DNA of 64,000 nucleotides from Alphaproteobacteria bacterium (GTDB taxonomy: Bacteria > Pseudomonadota > Alphaproteobacteria > Thalassobaculales > Thalassobaculaceae): assembly GCA_022822665.1 (NCBI GenBank), contig JAJEAR010000064.1:62001-126000 (forward strand), read 5' to 3'. A program made the position numbers and the translations under genes. Below, in pieces: positions 34,834-45,287 of this stretch. Each line of letters begins with the position of its first letter. Position 1 is the stretch's first letter. A model generated the notes under the pieces. It was not told where the DNA came from. It did not search any database and was given only the letters and a program-made list of their open reading frames with translations.

Positions 34834-35202
34834 TCCCGTTTTCGCCGAACTCGTGACGGTGACGGATTTTCATCGCAAACGGTCCTTCAGTCCGTCTGCT
34901 CCCTCCGCATCGTATCGGTTGACCCGATCGCACTGCGTCCGCCTGTCGACTCCGGCCCGATGCCCGGTCTCGTTCCGAGGGCAGTGACCTGGCGCGGTCT
35001 GCAGCCTGGCTGGCGAACCGGTCGGGGTCCCGCTGCGCCGTGGCGTCGCTTCCCGCGTCGGAGCTGGGTGCAACCGGGCGCCTGTCATCCGCGGATCCGG
35101 GAACAGGGAATGATCTCGCGATCGCTACTGTTGTTTCCCTGCGGGAGATTCGGCGATGATTGGCGCTGACGCAGGGCACACGGACGAGAATGGATCGGAA
35201 CC

Positions 35203-35760
35203 ATGACCAAAATTCACAGGGTCACGATTGAACCGATGACCGAAGAGAGCTTCGCGCCCTTCGGTGATTTGTGGGATGCGCGGGAACGGCCCGCCGACCA
35301 CCGGGTCATCAAGCGCACGGGCTATACCTATGCCGGCACGACCACGGTGTCAGTGATCTGGCAGCCCGAAGGCGGCATGACCTTCAATCAGATAGAGCGA
35401 CATTTCGGCGTAACCCAGGGCTTCGTGCAGCTATCCGGGGCTCCGGCCGTCGTCTGCGTCGCGCCGCCGAGCGCAACGGAGGATCCGGGCGATGTCCCCG
35501 ACCCTGCGCAGATCCGTGCGTTGCGTATCGATCCCGCCAAGGGATATGCCTTCCGACGCGGTACCTGGCATTCCCTGAACCGCCACATCCTGGCACCTCC
35601 GGGCGCCGTCTTCCTGATCCTGAATTCGGATCCCAATCCGACCCAGATGATCAACTATGAGACCGGCGAGCTCTCGATCTACAGTGATCTGGGCAATAGC
35701 GAACCGGAGCGCCGGAAGCACGAGAGGCTGTCGGGCATCAGTTTCGAAATCGTGCCGTAA
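35203..35760 (+). CDS. Ureidoglycolate lyase (AllA) family cupin-like protein
   Basis: 185 residues. IERHFGVTQGFVQLSGAPAVVCVAPP (about 67-92) and the later FRRGTWHSLNRH (about 121-132) correspond to the ureidoglycolate lyase family, where RHxxxTQ and RGTWH supply active-site residues. Known members release glyoxylate and urea from ureidoglycolate, but distant members are found outside purine pathways. No other allantoin-degradation gene was seen in the window, so the substrate is open. It is convergent with the M14-type gene, whose 3' end may reach or overlap it. Confidence 0.75.
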   Translation: MTKIHRVTIEPMTEESFAPFGDLWDARERPADHRVIKRTGYTYAGTTTVSVIWQPEGGMTFNQIERHFGVTQGFVQLSGAPAVVCVAPPSATEDPGDVPDPAQIRALRIDPAKGYAFRRGTWHSLNRHILAPPGAVFLILNSDPNPTQMINYETGELSIYSDLGNSEPERRKHERLSGISFEIVP

Positions 35761-36845
35761 CGACCGGTCACGCCAGCGGCGGGCCTCGGCTCGCGAAAGA
35801 CGGGCCGGACCGCCGACGAGAGATCGTCCTTCCAGGTCGATGCCGAGATGGAACAGGCAGTCGCCGCGTTCCGTGCGGCCGGGAATGCGCTTGCAGATGA
35901 CGAAACCGCCAGCTTCGAAATGGACGGGCGTCGGCGCCCGGCCGGGGGTCGCCGGCTCATGCATGTAGCCGGCAAGCTGGCCGGGCTCGACCTCGTCCCC
36001 GAGTTCGACCCGGGGTTCGAACAGGCCGTCATCGGGCGCATAGACGAAGTACTCCCATGACGGCGCGGTCAGCATCCGGCTTTCCACTGCCGGCGCTTCT
36101 TCAGCACCGATCGCACCGCGCCAGACGCCAAGATGGCGCAGCACCCGGCGCACGCCACCTTCACAGATGCGCAGACAATCCGGCGTCACCGTACCGCTTC
36201 CCCCATCTCCGTGCCGATCGAGATGACGCCATGGCTGGCCGCAGAGGCCGAGGTCGTGGCGTTGCCGCCCTGACCTCCGGGAAAGAAGAAGCCGTACGGG
36301 TCTCCGAACACCAGGCCAAGTTCCAGCCTGGCTTGCCGCACCTCCGCCGTCATCTGCGCTCCGCCCAGGATCGCGGTCGGGAGGTACATCAGCGAACTGC
36401 CGCCCGAATGCAGGTCAATGAGATAGTCGGCCATGGGCATCAGCACGTTGTCGATGTAGTGGGCCAGTGCCGGTGTCGGTGTGCCGTCGGAATCGCCCGG
36501 AAACACCCGGTTCAGGTTCAGCCCGTCGATCGGGGAGGTGCGCAGGCCGGCGTTCCCCGCCGGGAAACCGGCCATGGGCAACAGGATGATGCGGCCCGAC
36601 ACCGCCGCCGGCTCCAGGCCGCCAATCAGTTTCGACAGGGTGATCTGGTCCTCGTACTCGTCCCCGTGCTCGACGGAGAGCAGCGGCACCGTTGGCCCCT
36701 CCCCGTTCCTGACGCAGGCGATCGGTACCGGCAGCCAGCCATACGCCGAGCGATGCACCGAGTGGGGCAGTTGCAGAGCGCCGAACTGCCTGCCGTCAGC
36801 TCCAAAATCGATGCGTGTGGGCAGGCGGGACGGCTTCCTGACCAT
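35761..36845 (-). pseudogene. M14-type succinylglutamate desuccinylase/aspartoacylase family protein, frameshifted
   Basis: The first part (ATG 36845 to TGA 36186) carries zinc motif VEHGDEYE (near residue 60), NLNRVFPG and DLHSGG, the canonical metal and substrate residues. It then reads ISIGTEMGEAVR and stops. One added G in the G5 tract at 36200-36204 (minus strand) restores IGTEMGGSGTVTPDCLRICEGGVRRVL and a C-terminal barrel ending GDCLFHLGIDL. So one base is missing, through mutation, slippage or sequence error. In the second frame the first stop lies at 35431, inside the neighbouring gene, so the 3' end given is an estimate. Members cleave N-acyl amino acids. The gene follows ABC transporter 2 in the same direction. 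Confidence 0.8.
36200..36204 (-). repeat. G5 homopolymer at the frameshift of the M14-type gene
   Basis: The minus strand reads GAGATGGGGGAAGC. A run of six G would join the two frames. It is short for a phase-variable tract. Confidence 0.6.
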
Positions 36846-36891
36846 GCCCAATTTCCGGATGGGCTCGACCGGGCACCAACGGGACTGCAGT

Positions 36892-37791
36892 TCAGTCGGT
36901 CCGTACCTTCGGGTCGAGAGCGTCGCGCAGGCCGTCACCCAGGAAGTTGAGGCCCAGCATGGTCAACATGATGGCGACACCGGGAAACAGGCTCATCCAC
37001 CAGATGTTGAGCAGGATGTAGTCCTTGCCTTCAAAAAGGATGGTACCCCAGGTCGGGGTCGGCGGCCGCACACCGAGACCGAGAAAGCTGAGCGCGGTCT
37101 CTGTCAGGATTGCCCAGGCGACCAGCAGTGTCGCCTGCACCGTGATCGGTGCCAGACAGTTGAGCAACACATGCTTGAACAGGCGGACATGGACCGGCAG
37201 GCCGATCACCCGTGCCGCCTGCACGTACTCCTCCTCCTTCTGCGTCAGTACCGCCGACCGGGTGACCCGTGCGATCTGGGGAATCGAGACGACAGCGATC
37301 ACGGTGATGACATTACCGACGCTCGGCCCCAGCACGGCGAGGATGCCGATCGCCAGGATCAGTGCCGGGAACGCCAGGAAGACGTCCATGATCCGCATCA
37401 CGATATCGTCGATGATGCCACCCAGGTATCCGGCAATGCCGCCGAACAGCACGCCGAAGCCGGTCGCGATGACGATGCTGAAGAAGCCGACAGCCAGGGA
37501 CACCTGGGTGCCATGCAGGATGCGGCTGAGCAGATCGCGACCATACTGATCGGTGCCAAGCAGATAGTCGGCGCTCGGCGGTTCGAGCCGGCGGGCCAGG
37601 TTCTGGGCATTCGGGTCCTGTGGTGCGATCCAGTCGGCGGTCACTCCGGCAAAGACCGCGATCAGCACCAGCACCAGCCCGAGCACCGCCAGCCGGTTGG
37701 CGATAAAGGCGTCGACGAAAAGACGGAACTGGCCGCGGCGCGGCTGACTGTCCTCGGCGACAATGGGCTCAGCGAGATCGGGTGTTGCCAT
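36892..37791 (-). CDS. ABC transporter permease, DppC-like, transporter 2
   Basis: 299 residues. N-terminal tail, TM1 (about 38-58), then YLLGTDQYGRDLLSRILHGT (about 77-96), the DppC fingerprint, five helices and the EAA loop YVQAARVIGLPVHVRLFKHVLLN. It ends FLGDGLRDALDPKVRTD. The ATG at 37791 is preceded by GGGAGGCGAAGTC, better than an in-frame start at 37812 that would overlap the previous gene. It is fifth in the minus-strand order DppD, DppF, SBP, DppB, DppC. Confidence 0.94.
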   Translation of the reverse strand: MATPDLAEPIVAEDSQPRRGQFRLFVDAFIANRLAVLGLVLVLIAVFAGVTADWIAPQDPNAQNLARRLEPPSADYLLGTDQYGRDLLSRILHGTQVSLAVGFFSIVIATGFGVLFGGIAGYLGGIIDDIVMRIMDVFLAFPALILAIGILAVLGPSVGNVITVIAVVSIPQIARVTRSAVLTQKEEEYVQAARVIGLPVHVRLFKHVLLNCLAPITVQATLLVAWAILTETALSFLGLGVRPPTPTWGTILFEGKDYILLNIWWMSLFPGVAIMLTMLGLNFLGDGLRDALDPKVRTD

Positions 37792-37808
37792 GACTTCGCC
37801 TCCCCGCC

Positions 37809-38756
37809 TCAACTGTATTCGATCTTGGGATTGAAAAAGGCATAGCTCAGGTCAACGATGATGCTGGTCACAACGAAGACCAGGGCAAAGAACAGGATCA
37901 ACCCCTGGATGATCGGGAAATCCCGCTTCGAGAGCGCGGTGATCAGTTCGCGTCCGACGCCGGGCATGAAGAAGATCGTCTCGGTCAGAACGGCTCCGCT
38001 CAGCAGGTAGCCGATCTGCATGCCGATCACCGTAATGGTCGGGATGATCGCGTTCTTGACTGCGTGCAGGCGGATGACCCGAGGCTCGCTCAGACCCTTG
38101 GCACGCGCGGTCTCGATATACTCCTGGCGCAGGACCTCCAGCATGGAAGAGCGCATCATCCGCGTTGTAATCGCCGCGTAGGCCGCGCCGAGGGCGACCG
38201 CCGGCAGGATCATGCCTTCCATTCCCGCCCAGAAACCCTTGGAAAAATGATAGCCGCCGGGCGGCAGCCAGCCGAGATGAACGGCAAAGATGATGATGAA
38301 GACGATGCCGAGCCAGAAGTTCGGGATACTGACGCCCAGCATGGCAATGACGCGGGCAACATGGTCGATCCAGGAGTTGCGCTTCAGGGCCGAGATGATG
38401 CCGATCGGGATCGCGATCATCAGCGACACCACGATGGCGATGCCCGACAGGATCGCCGTCGCCGGCAAGCGGCTGGCAATGATCTCCGACACTGGCTGGT
38501 TGGTATGCAGCGAGCGGCCGAGATCACCCTGGAGGATGTTCAGCAGCCAGATTCCAAACTGTTGCCACAGCGGATCGTTCAGGTGCCATTCTTCGCGTAG
38601 AGCATTGACTTCTTCATCGGTCGCTTGCTCGCCCAGTACGGCGATCGCAGGATCACCCGGGATCAGATGGATCAGCGAGAAGACCACCAGCGAGATCCCG
38701 ACAAAGACGGGAACCGCGTGGAGAAGCCGTTTGACCAGATACTGCCAGAAATTCAC
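37809..38756 (-). CDS. ABC transporter permease, DppB-like, transporter 2
   Basis: 315 residues. TM1 VPVFVGISLVVFSLIHLIPGDPA includes the family loop LIPGDPAIAVLG; further helices follow and the EAA loop is YIETARAKGLSEPRVIRLHAVKN. The C-terminus is YAFFNPKIEYS. It pairs with the DppC-like protein 17 bases downstream to form the channel. The family imports peptides or related solutes across the inner membrane. Confidence 0.94.
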   Translation of the reverse strand: MNFWQYLVKRLLHAVPVFVGISLVVFSLIHLIPGDPAIAVLGEQATDEEVNALREEWHLNDPLWQQFGIWLLNILQGDLGRSLHTNQPVSEIIASRLPATAILSGIAIVVSLMIAIPIGIISALKRNSWIDHVARVIAMLGVSIPNFWLGIVFIIIFAVHLGWLPPGGYHFSKGFWAGMEGMILPAVALGAAYAAITTRMMRSSMLEVLRQEYIETARAKGLSEPRVIRLHAVKNAIIPTITVIGMQIGYLLSGAVLTETIFFMPGVGRELITALSKRDFPIIQGLILFFALVFVVTSIIVDLSYAFFNPKIEYS

Positions 38757-38849
38757 GGCGGACCTCCGTCAGCCCGTGTGCCGGGAGCGCCGCTGCCGCA
38801 ATGTCGCGGTCACGGCGGCCTCCCCGCACGGTGACGTAACGCAGTGGCA

Positions 38850-40397
38850 TCAGCCGAGTTTGGTGTGCCACCACATGCTGTCATTGGGCAGCGACGTCTT
38901 GTAGTCCGTGACGCTGTCCTTCCAGGCATCGGTGCTGTCCACGAACACCACCTGGGTATAGGGCAGCTGGTCGAGCACGATGTCCAGGAACTGGTTGAAG
39001 ATCAGCTGCTTCTCGTTCACGTCCAGCGTGGTAACGAACTTCTTCAACAGTTCGTCAGCGGCGTGGCCCTGTTCGTCCTTCCAGTTCAGCCAGCGCTCCG
39101 GCGGGGTGTAGAACAGCGCCGGTGTCGCCGCGCCATAGCCGAAATAGGCGGCGTTCAGGTCTTCGTACACGGCGACATAGTCGCCCTCCCGCATCTTCCC
39201 GAACATCACGCTCTTTTCCATCGGCTCGATGTGCATGGTAATGCCGACCTCCGCCAGGTTGGCCTGCATCACCGTCAGCTGCTCGACGAACCAGCCCTGG
39301 CCGGTGGTCATGCAGGTGAACTCAAACCCGTCCGGCATCGAGCTGGCCTTGAGGAAGCCCTTGGCCTTCTCCGGGTCGTAATTGACGTTCACCATGTCGT
39401 CGGAGAACTTCTTCAAGGGCATCTGCTCTTCCGTCAGCATCGCCTTGGCCGGTTGCGCCATGCCGAAGAACACCTTTTCGGCGATCGACTCCCGATCGAT
39501 TGCGTAGGACACGGCGCGACGCGCGTTGACATCGTTGAACGGCTCGACCGCGCAGTTGAAGTACAACTGCTCGCACTGGGTGCCGGTACGCTGGCCGACA
39601 ACGATGCCTGGTGCCTGTTTCAACTGCGCCAGGTTACGCGGCGGGATCTCCTTGATCATGTCGACCTGACCGGTGATCAGGTTGGTAACCTTCACCGTAT
39701 CGTCGGGAATGATCTGGACGTAGACCCCATCGAGACTGGGAACGCCTTCGGTGAAGTAGTCGTCGAAGCGTTTCAGCGTGATATGGTCATCTTTCACCCA
39801 CTCGACAAACTCGAAAGGCCCGGTGCCGATCGGCTGACGGGTGAAGTCCTTGCCGCGCTCTTCCGCCGCTTTCTTGGAGACGATCTTGCACAGCGTGCAG
39901 GCGTCCAGGAAGTCGCCATAGGGCGATTTCATGGTGAATTTGACGGTGTGGCTGTCGATCGCTTCCGCCTTGTCGAGCGGGCGCAGCCACAGCGACAGGA
40001 AGGTACCCTTCTGATCGCCGACCCCACGAATGGTATCGAAGGAATAGACGACATCCTCGGCCGTCATCTCGCCAAAGCCGCCATGGAACTGAACGCCCTT
40101 GCGCAGCTTGAAGACATAGGTCAGGTCGTCCGGCTGCTCCGGCGCCGCTTCCGCCAGATCGGCAAACATGTTGCCGTCCGGGTCATAGTTCATCAGCCCG
40201 TTGTAAAGTTGCTTGCAGATGTTCAGCCCGGTGACATCCGTGCCTCTGCGAACATCGAGGTTCCAGGCGTCGGAGCTCACGGCCACTTGAAGGATCTTCT
40301 TGTCCTGCGCCATGACGACCCTGGAGAAGAGAAAATCGCCGGCAAACAGCGCGCTGGCGGCAACGCCGGATGTTTTCAGGAATTCTCGTCGTTTCAT
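38850..40397 (-). CDS. ABC transporter substrate-binding protein, SBP family 5, transporter 2 (Tat signal)
   Basis: 515 residues. MKRREFLKTSGVAASALFAGD has the RRxFLK twin-arginine motif, so export through Tat is likely. YVFKLRKGVQFHGG and TAEDVVYSFDTIRG match SBP family 5, with PIGTGPFEFVEW and ARRAVSYAIDRESIAEKVFFG later. GGGGAGGATGAG precedes the ATG. The gene sits between the ATPase and permease genes rather than first in its operon, so a separate promoter or strong processing may be needed to give an excess of binding protein. Confidence 0.94.
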   Translation of the reverse strand: MKRREFLKTSGVAASALFAGDFLFSRVVMAQDKKILQVAVSSDAWNLDVRRGTDVTGLNICKQLYNGLMNYDPDGNMFADLAEAAPEQPDDLTYVFKLRKGVQFHGGFGEMTAEDVVYSFDTIRGVGDQKGTFLSLWLRPLDKAEAIDSHTVKFTMKSPYGDFLDACTLCKIVSKKAAEERGKDFTRQPIGTGPFEFVEWVKDDHITLKRFDDYFTEGVPSLDGVYVQIIPDDTVKVTNLITGQVDMIKEIPPRNLAQLKQAPGIVVGQRTGTQCEQLYFNCAVEPFNDVNARRAVSYAIDRESIAEKVFFGMAQPAKAMLTEEQMPLKKFSDDMVNVNYDPEKAKGFLKASSMPDGFEFTCMTTGQGWFVEQLTVMQANLAEVGITMHIEPMEKSVMFGKMREGDYVAVYEDLNAAYFGYGAATPALFYTPPERWLNWKDEQGHAADELLKKFVTTLDVNEKQLIFNQFLDIVLDQLPYTQVVFVDSTDAWKDSVTDYKTSLPNDSMWWHTKLG

Positions 40398-40489
40398 CTC
40401 ATCCTCCCCTTGGACAGTATCTACCGGATCGAAACCCGGTCTGCTGGTGGGTCGCGTGCAACCCGCGGTCGCGGTCGCGACGCTCCAGG

Positions 40490-41455
40490 TCAGTGTAGGT
40501 GACAGGCCACATGGTGTCCCGACTTTACCTCCCTCATCACCGGCCGCTCCCGCATGCAGATGTCCATGCGGGCTTGGCAGCGCGGGTGGAAATAGCAGCC
40601 CTCCGGCGGGTTCATCGGGCTGGGAATCTCGCCCTTGAGGATAATCCGATTCCGTCTGGCGCGCGGACTGGGCACCGGTATCGCGGAGATCAGGGCTTGC
40701 GTATAGGGATGCAGCGGTTCGGCATACAGCGTGTCGCGGTCGGCGACCTCCACCAGCTTGCCGAGATACATGACGGCGATGCGTTCGCAGAGATGTTGCA
40801 CGACGTTCAGATCGTGGGCGATGAACAGGTAGGAGAGCCCGAAATCCCGGCGCAACCGATGGAGCAGGTTCAGCACCTGAGCCTGGATCGAGACGTCGAG
40901 TGCGCTCACCGGCTCATCGGCGACAATCAGCTTGGGATTGAGAGCCAGTGCCCTTGCGACACCGATGCGCTGGCGCTGGCCACCGGAGAATTCATGCGGA
41001 TAACGGTTGGAGAACCGGGGCGGCAGCCCAACGATATCCATCAGCTCCTGGACCCGGCCGCGCACCGAGGTGCCGGAGGCGACACCGTGCCTGCGCAGCG
41101 GCTCGGCGATGGTATGACCCACCGTGAGGCGCGGGTTGAGCGAGGAATAGGGATCCTGAAAGATGAACTGCATGTCGCGGCGCAGCGGCCGGAATGCGGT
41201 CTCGGTCATTCCCAGGATGCTCTGCCCCTCGAAGGAGACCTCGCCGGCGGTCGCCTCGAGCAGGCGCACGATCAGCCTTCCGGTGGTGGTCTTGCCGCTG
41301 CCGCTTTCCCCGACAAGGCCCAGGATCTCACCCTTGTGGAGATCGAAGCTGACATCGTCAACCGCGCGAACATGGGCGGCGACGCGGCTGAACAGAACGC
41401 CGCGCCGAACCGGGAAGAACTTGGTCAAGCCACGGACTGACAGCAGCGTTTCCAT
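40490..41455 (-). CDS. ABC transporter ATP-binding protein, DppF-like, transporter 2
   Basis: 321 residues. Walker [10 protein letters not shown] (near 50), Q-loop [13 protein letters not shown], signature FSGGQRQR, Walker [14 protein letters not shown]-loop IAHDL. The C-terminal domain has [18 protein letters not shown], with the Cys pattern of oligopeptide transporters. It starts one base after the DppD-like stop. Confidence 0.95.
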   Translation of the reverse strand: METLLSVRGLTKFFPVRRGVLFSRVAAHVRAVDDVSFDLHKGEILGLVGESGSGKTTTGRLIVRLLEATAGEVSFEGQSILGMTETAFRPLRRDMQFIFQDPYSSLNPRLTVGHTIAEPLRRHGVASGTSVRGRVQELMDIVGLPPRFSNRYPHEFSGGQRQRIGVARALALNPKLIVADEPVSALDVSIQAQVLNLLHRLRRDFGLSYLFIAHDLNVVQHLCERIAVMYLGKLVEVADRDTLYAEPLHPYTQALISAIPVPSPRARRNRIILKGEIPSPMNPPEGCYFHPRCQARMDICMRERPVMREVKSGHHVACHLH

Positions 41456-41456
41456 C

Positions 41457-42482
41457 TCAATCTCCCGCGCGTACTGCCTGGCCGGCTGGTGGAGGAGCGC
41501 TTAGGTCGGGCGCCCGATCCAGCCAGCACCGGCTGCGGTGTCCGCTGGCAAGCTCCCGAAACGGCGCCTCTTCACGGCTGCAGATTTCCATGCGGTGGTC
41601 GCATCGCGGCGCGAAGCTGCACCCGACCGGCACACGGGACAGATCCGGCGGCTGACCACGGATGGGGGTCAACTCCTCGACCCGATGCTCGGGCGAGGGC
41701 AGAGACTTCAGCAAGCCCTGGGTATACGGGTGGGACGGCGCGTCGAACAGGTCATGGACGCTGGCCTGCTCGACCACCTTGCCTGCATACATCACCACGA
41801 CGTCGTCGGCCATTTCCGCCACCATACCGAGATCATGGGTGATCAGGATGATCGCCGTGTCGGATTCTTCGCGAATGACGCGCAGCAGATCGAGGATCTG
41901 CGCCTGCACAGTGACATCAAGGGCTGTCGTCGGTTCGTCGGCGATCAGCAGTTTCGGCTCGCAGGCCAGCGCCATGGCGATCATCGCACGTTGACGCATA
42001 CCGCCTGAAAACTGATGCGGATAGTCGCGGATACGGGATTCCGGTTCAGGGATGTTCACCGCGCGCAACAGTTCGATCGCGCGCTGGACCGCCGCCCTGG
42101 CACTGTACCCGCGGTGAACCGTCAGCACCTCGACGATCTGATCGCCCACCCGCATGGTCGGGTTGAGCGAGACCATCGGATCCTGAAAGATCATCGATAT
42201 CCGGTCACCGCGGATCGCCTGCAGTTCCCGGGTCGACAGCGAGAGGATGTCGACACCGTCGAACTCGATTTCGCCGCCGACGATGCGCCCGGGCGGATCC
42301 GGCACAAGGCGCAGGATCGATCGCGCGGTCATGCTCTTGCCGCAGCCGGATTCGCCGACGATACCCAGAACCTTGCCTGCCTCCACGGTGAAGCTGACCC
42401 CATCGACGGCGCGCACCACGCCTTCCTTGATCATGAAATGGGTCTTGAGGTCGCTTACGCGAAGCAGGGGAGCGTCGACCAT
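41457..42482 (-). CDS. ABC transporter ATP-binding protein, DppD-like, transporter 2
   Basis: 341 residues. Walker [10 protein letters not shown] (near 43), Q-loop [12 protein letters not shown], signature FSGGMRQR, Walker [14 protein letters not shown]-loop [11 protein letters not shown]. The C-terminus has [27 protein letters not shown] precedes the ATG. It is the first gene of the minus-strand operon reaching the M14-type gene, and is divergent from the LLM oxidoreductase. Confidence 0.95.
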   Translation of the reverse strand: MVDAPLLRVSDLKTHFMIKEGVVRAVDGVSFTVEAGKVLGIVGESGCGKSMTARSILRLVPDPPGRIVGGEIEFDGVDILSLSTRELQAIRGDRISMIFQDPMVSLNPTMRVGDQIVEVLTVHRGYSARAAVQRAIELLRAVNIPEPESRIRDYPHQFSGGMRQRAMIAMALACEPKLLIADEPTTALDVTVQAQILDLLRVIREESDTAIILITHDLGMVAEMADDVVVMYAGKVVEQASVHDLFDAPSHPYTQGLLKSLPSPEHRVEELTPIRGQPPDLSRVPVGCSFAPRCDHRMEICSREEAPFRELASGHRSRCWLDRAPDLSAPPPAGQAVRAGD

Positions 42483-42871
42483 GGAGCTCCTGACAGGCCG
42501 GATTCGAAAAAAAGGCTAGCAGCGGGTCAAATGGGTGTAAACACCGTGTCGACAACGGTGCGGAGGCACGCCAGTTGCCGCGGCCGGGAGCCGGGGCGCC
42601 CCGATCCCCCTGCACAGGTCCCGGCTGGAGCGTTGACGCACCAGCCCTTCCCCGAGGTCGCAACCTCGAGCTGTCGGCTCGGCCACGGGCGCCGGCACAA
42701 CGACACGGCGCAGCCGGGCACATGGTCTTTTCCGACGGATATCACGCTGCTGATGCCGACGGCGCGGGGCCCCGGTTCGATGCTGTCGGGATTCCAGGCG
42801 ACATCTGCTATTGTCGCCACTTCATCCCAAGCATGTATCGAGCGATGCTCTTTCCGAAGGAAGGTTGTCCC
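42483..42871. other. Divergent intergenic region
   Basis: These 389 bases between transporter 2 and the LLM gene should hold both promoters. A comparatively AT-rich patch with A7 lies at about 42508-42515. No confident promoter or operator could be fixed. Confidence 0.4.
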
Positions 42872-43948
42872 ATGGAATTTGGTGTCCTGTTCACCTCGCA
42901 TCCGAACCACGTCGAGGAGCCCCACCCGCACCGGGCCGTCCACGCACGTGTGACCGAGGAAATCCAGCTTGTCGACCGGCTGGGGTACGACACCGCCTGG
43001 ATCGCGGAGCATCACTTCTCCAACGAGTACGGCATCATGCCGGACGTGTTCGCGTACATGAGCTACCTCGCCGGTGTGACCACCGGCATTCGTATCGGTG
43101 CTGCCGTGGTCACCCTTCCGCTCTACGACCCGATCCGGGTGGTCGAGAATGCCGCCTTCGTCGACATCCTGTCCGGCGGACGCTGTGTGCTCGGACTCGG
43201 ATCCGGCTATCGCGCCTACGAATTCGAGGGCTTCGGCCGGCCTTTCGACACCCGGCGCGATATCCAGGAAGAAGCCATCGAGGTGATCCAGACCCTGTTT
43301 CACGACAAGCAGATCGTTCACGAGGGTGACCATTTCAGCTACCGGATCGACGGCAAACTCGAGATGCTGCCGGTGAGCATCCAGCAACCGCACCCGCCGC
43401 TGTACATGGGTGCGGGCAGTGACCGCTCGATCATCTACGCGGCGCGCAAGGGCTTCGGCCTGATGCAGTCGACGCTCGGGAGCTTCGAGGCGGTGGGACG
43501 CAACGCCGGGCTTTATCGCTCGCACATGGCCGAGTGCCCGGCGCCGCTCAACGGCAATCCCGCGCACGGCCACGTCGATGTCGCCCGCTGGGTCTACGTC
43601 GCCGAGACCGACGCCCGGGCCCGGGCCGAGTCCGAGGCCGGCATTATCCGCCATCTGGAGCACTTCATGAGTTCCGCGACCTCGGGCTATTTCGGCAACG
43701 TCTCCGAGAAGGACCAGGATCAGAAACTCGACTACGCCGACCTCGCCGAAACCACCCTGCTGCACGGCTCGCCCGAGACCGTGATTCGGCGCATCCACGA
43801 GTTGCGCGAGGCCACCGGCATGACATCGCTGCTTCTGCACTACCCGCCGCATTACGGTCACGCGAACGCAATGAAGAGCTTGCGGCTGTTCGCCGAACAC
43901 GTCATGCCGGCGTTCCGTTCCGACGGCGGGCGCATGGCTGCCGATTGA
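42872..43948 (+). CDS. LLM-class flavin-dependent oxidoreductase (luciferase-like)
   Basis: 358 residues. The TIM-barrel start FGVLFTSHP, LGYDTAWIAEHHFSNEYG (about 37-54), TGIRIGAAVVTLPLYDPIRVVENAAFVD and GRCVLGLGSGYRAYEFEGFG are standard luciferase-like motifs. Members use reduced flavin supplied by a partner reductase to oxygenate substrates. AAGGAAGG lies upstream of the ATG. No flavin reductase gene is adjacent. A second, more divergent LLM protein is encoded at 50922-52004. Confidence 0.92.
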   Translation: MEFGVLFTSHPNHVEEPHPHRAVHARVTEEIQLVDRLGYDTAWIAEHHFSNEYGIMPDVFAYMSYLAGVTTGIRIGAAVVTLPLYDPIRVVENAAFVDILSGGRCVLGLGSGYRAYEFEGFGRPFDTRRDIQEEAIEVIQTLFHDKQIVHEGDHFSYRIDGKLEMLPVSIQQPHPPLYMGAGSDRSIIYAARKGFGLMQSTLGSFEAVGRNAGLYRSHMAECPAPLNGNPAHGHVDVARWVYVAETDARARAESEAGIIRHLEHFMSSATSGYFGNVSEKDQDQKLDYADLAETTLLHGSPETVIRRIHELREATGMTSLLLHYPPHYGHANAMKSLRLFAEHVMPAFRSDGGRMAAD

Positions 43949-44304
43949 CGGCACCCTCACGCCGCGTCGAGAGCCCATGAGGACTCCAGCGGAATTGATG
44001 TGGAGGGTCATTCAAGGCTCGGGAATGGCAGTGTGAACGATGTTCCTGCCACAATTGCCGGCGTTCCCGCAGGGCGGCAACGATGCGCCGGAGCAGTCCC
44101 GCGAAAGCGGAGATCGGGTTGCCGAGGTTCACCCTTCGACAGCCCGGCCCACCGGGTTCGGACAGGGGCTCGCTTCGGGATCCGGAATGCACGCTGGAAC
44201 CGGCTGGCCGGCATCGCGCCGCAAGCGGCGTGCGCTCCCTGTATCGGGTACGATTTCCTGATTGCTGCAGCCGGAGGGACACCATTCGCCTCCCGCCAGG
44301 ATCG
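43949..44304. other. Intergenic, no gene recognised
   Basis: This 356-base stretch separates the convergent LLM and HIRAN-domain genes. No T-tract terminator or recognisable coding segment was seen on either strand. Confidence 0.4.
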
Positions 44305-45033
44305 TCACGGCACCAGAGGTTCGAAGTCGCCCCCCTGCATCGGTTCGTGCCTGTCCCACGCGCCCCGCATTTCGATCAGGACCCGATGGCTTCTCGGAAT
44401 CGGAGGTTCGTTGTTCCGGACAACCCGTGCGAAGTACCTGGGCGTCTCGGACATTGCAGCGACCAGATCAGATACGAGGTAACGGGGAGCCCAGCCCAGC
44501 ACGTGATTGTCGTCCGACTGGATCTGTACAGCGAAAACAGTTCTGGGATTGGTCAGTTCCAGGGTAACCCCAACGGGTTCGTGCGGCTGCAAGCGGTCGG
44601 CCCGTTTCTGCGACGCCTCTGGCACATGCCGGTTCCCGTGCAGGAAAAATCGACAGCAGAACGTCCCGTCAGAACTCTTGGTGAGTTTCGGGAACACTTC
44701 GTAGACGTCGGTCACCTTGCGGCCCCCGCTGACGGACAGGATCATGAACGGATCGGCATCGTCCGGCAGATCCAGGGAACGCAGGTAGTCGTGCCGGTCC
44801 GGCCTCCCAGACGCCATGACCCGATTGCGAAACAGCGCAAACAGCCTGTCCGACCGGTAGTCCCGATCGAGGTCGGGAAAGTCATGCACGCCTTGAAATC
44901 CCACTTCCCGCGCCCGCTGCACACCGGCAACATAGCGGTAGCGATACCCGGACTCGGCATCAAGCCTCCCGATCGGGAACCACTGGCGCGTCCTCCGGTC
45001 CTGCCAGGCAAGGAAGAGAGTGCGGGTGTCCAT
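44305..45033 (-). CDS. HIRAN-domain protein
   Basis: 242 residues. The N-terminal half (LFLAWQDRRTRQWFPIGRL, then FPDLDRDYRSDRLFALFRNRVM and LSVSGGRKVTDVYEVFP) matches the region that precedes HIRAN in bacterial proteins. The HIRAN core is LELTNPRTVFAVQIQSDDNHVLGWAPRYLVSDL (about 155-190). HIRAN domains bind DNA ends or single-stranded 3' ends in repair proteins. Here there is no helicase or nuclease domain, so the role is unclear. AAGGAGT lies eight bases before the ATG at 45033; a GTG at 45036 is equally possible. Its flanks lack genes, which suggests an accessory locus. Confidence 0.78.
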   Translation of the reverse strand: MDTRTLFLAWQDRRTRQWFPIGRLDAESGYRYRYVAGVQRAREVGFQGVHDFPDLDRDYRSDRLFALFRNRVMASGRPDRHDYLRSLDLPDDADPFMILSVSGGRKVTDVYEVFPKLTKSSDGTFCCRFFLHGNRHVPEASQKRADRLQPHEPVGVTLELTNPRTVFAVQIQSDDNHVLGWAPRYLVSDLVAAMSETPRYFARVVRNNEPPIPRSHRVLIEMRGAWDRHEPMQGGDFEPLVP

Positions 45034-45287
45034 CACTGCAACTCCTTAAAACGGGCAGGGACTCTTCCATCAAGGATGCGCGCCAGGTCGAATACGAGGG
45101 CTTTTCTCGCTCAAGTCGGCAGGGCGTAACGCGCGTCGGAGATCGCGTACTTTGGCAATACCGGGCAGCGGCCTGCCCCTTGGCCGGAACTGCCGGCCGG
45201 CCGCGCCTTCAGCCCGGGCCCTGGCATTTTCACTGTGCGCCGGGCTGGCGCATGTCCGCAGTGTCATCGTGTGCGGGGGACATGGCA

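Larger units (their letters stand above)
34692..35202. other. Intergenic region with repeated GCGCAA motifs
   Basis: This region of 511 bases between the Fic pseudogene start and the AllA-like gene holds the duplicated element described at 34696-34833. GCGCAA or its complement TTGCGC occurs six times between about 34697 and 34833. The rest, to 35202, shows no recognisable gene. Confidence 0.5.

Noticed and set aside
34622..35179. 185-codon minus-strand open frame upstream of the Fic pseudogene
   Set aside because: No recognisable motif and no ribosome-binding site; the similarity of one stretch to the Fic start is explained by the duplicated region.
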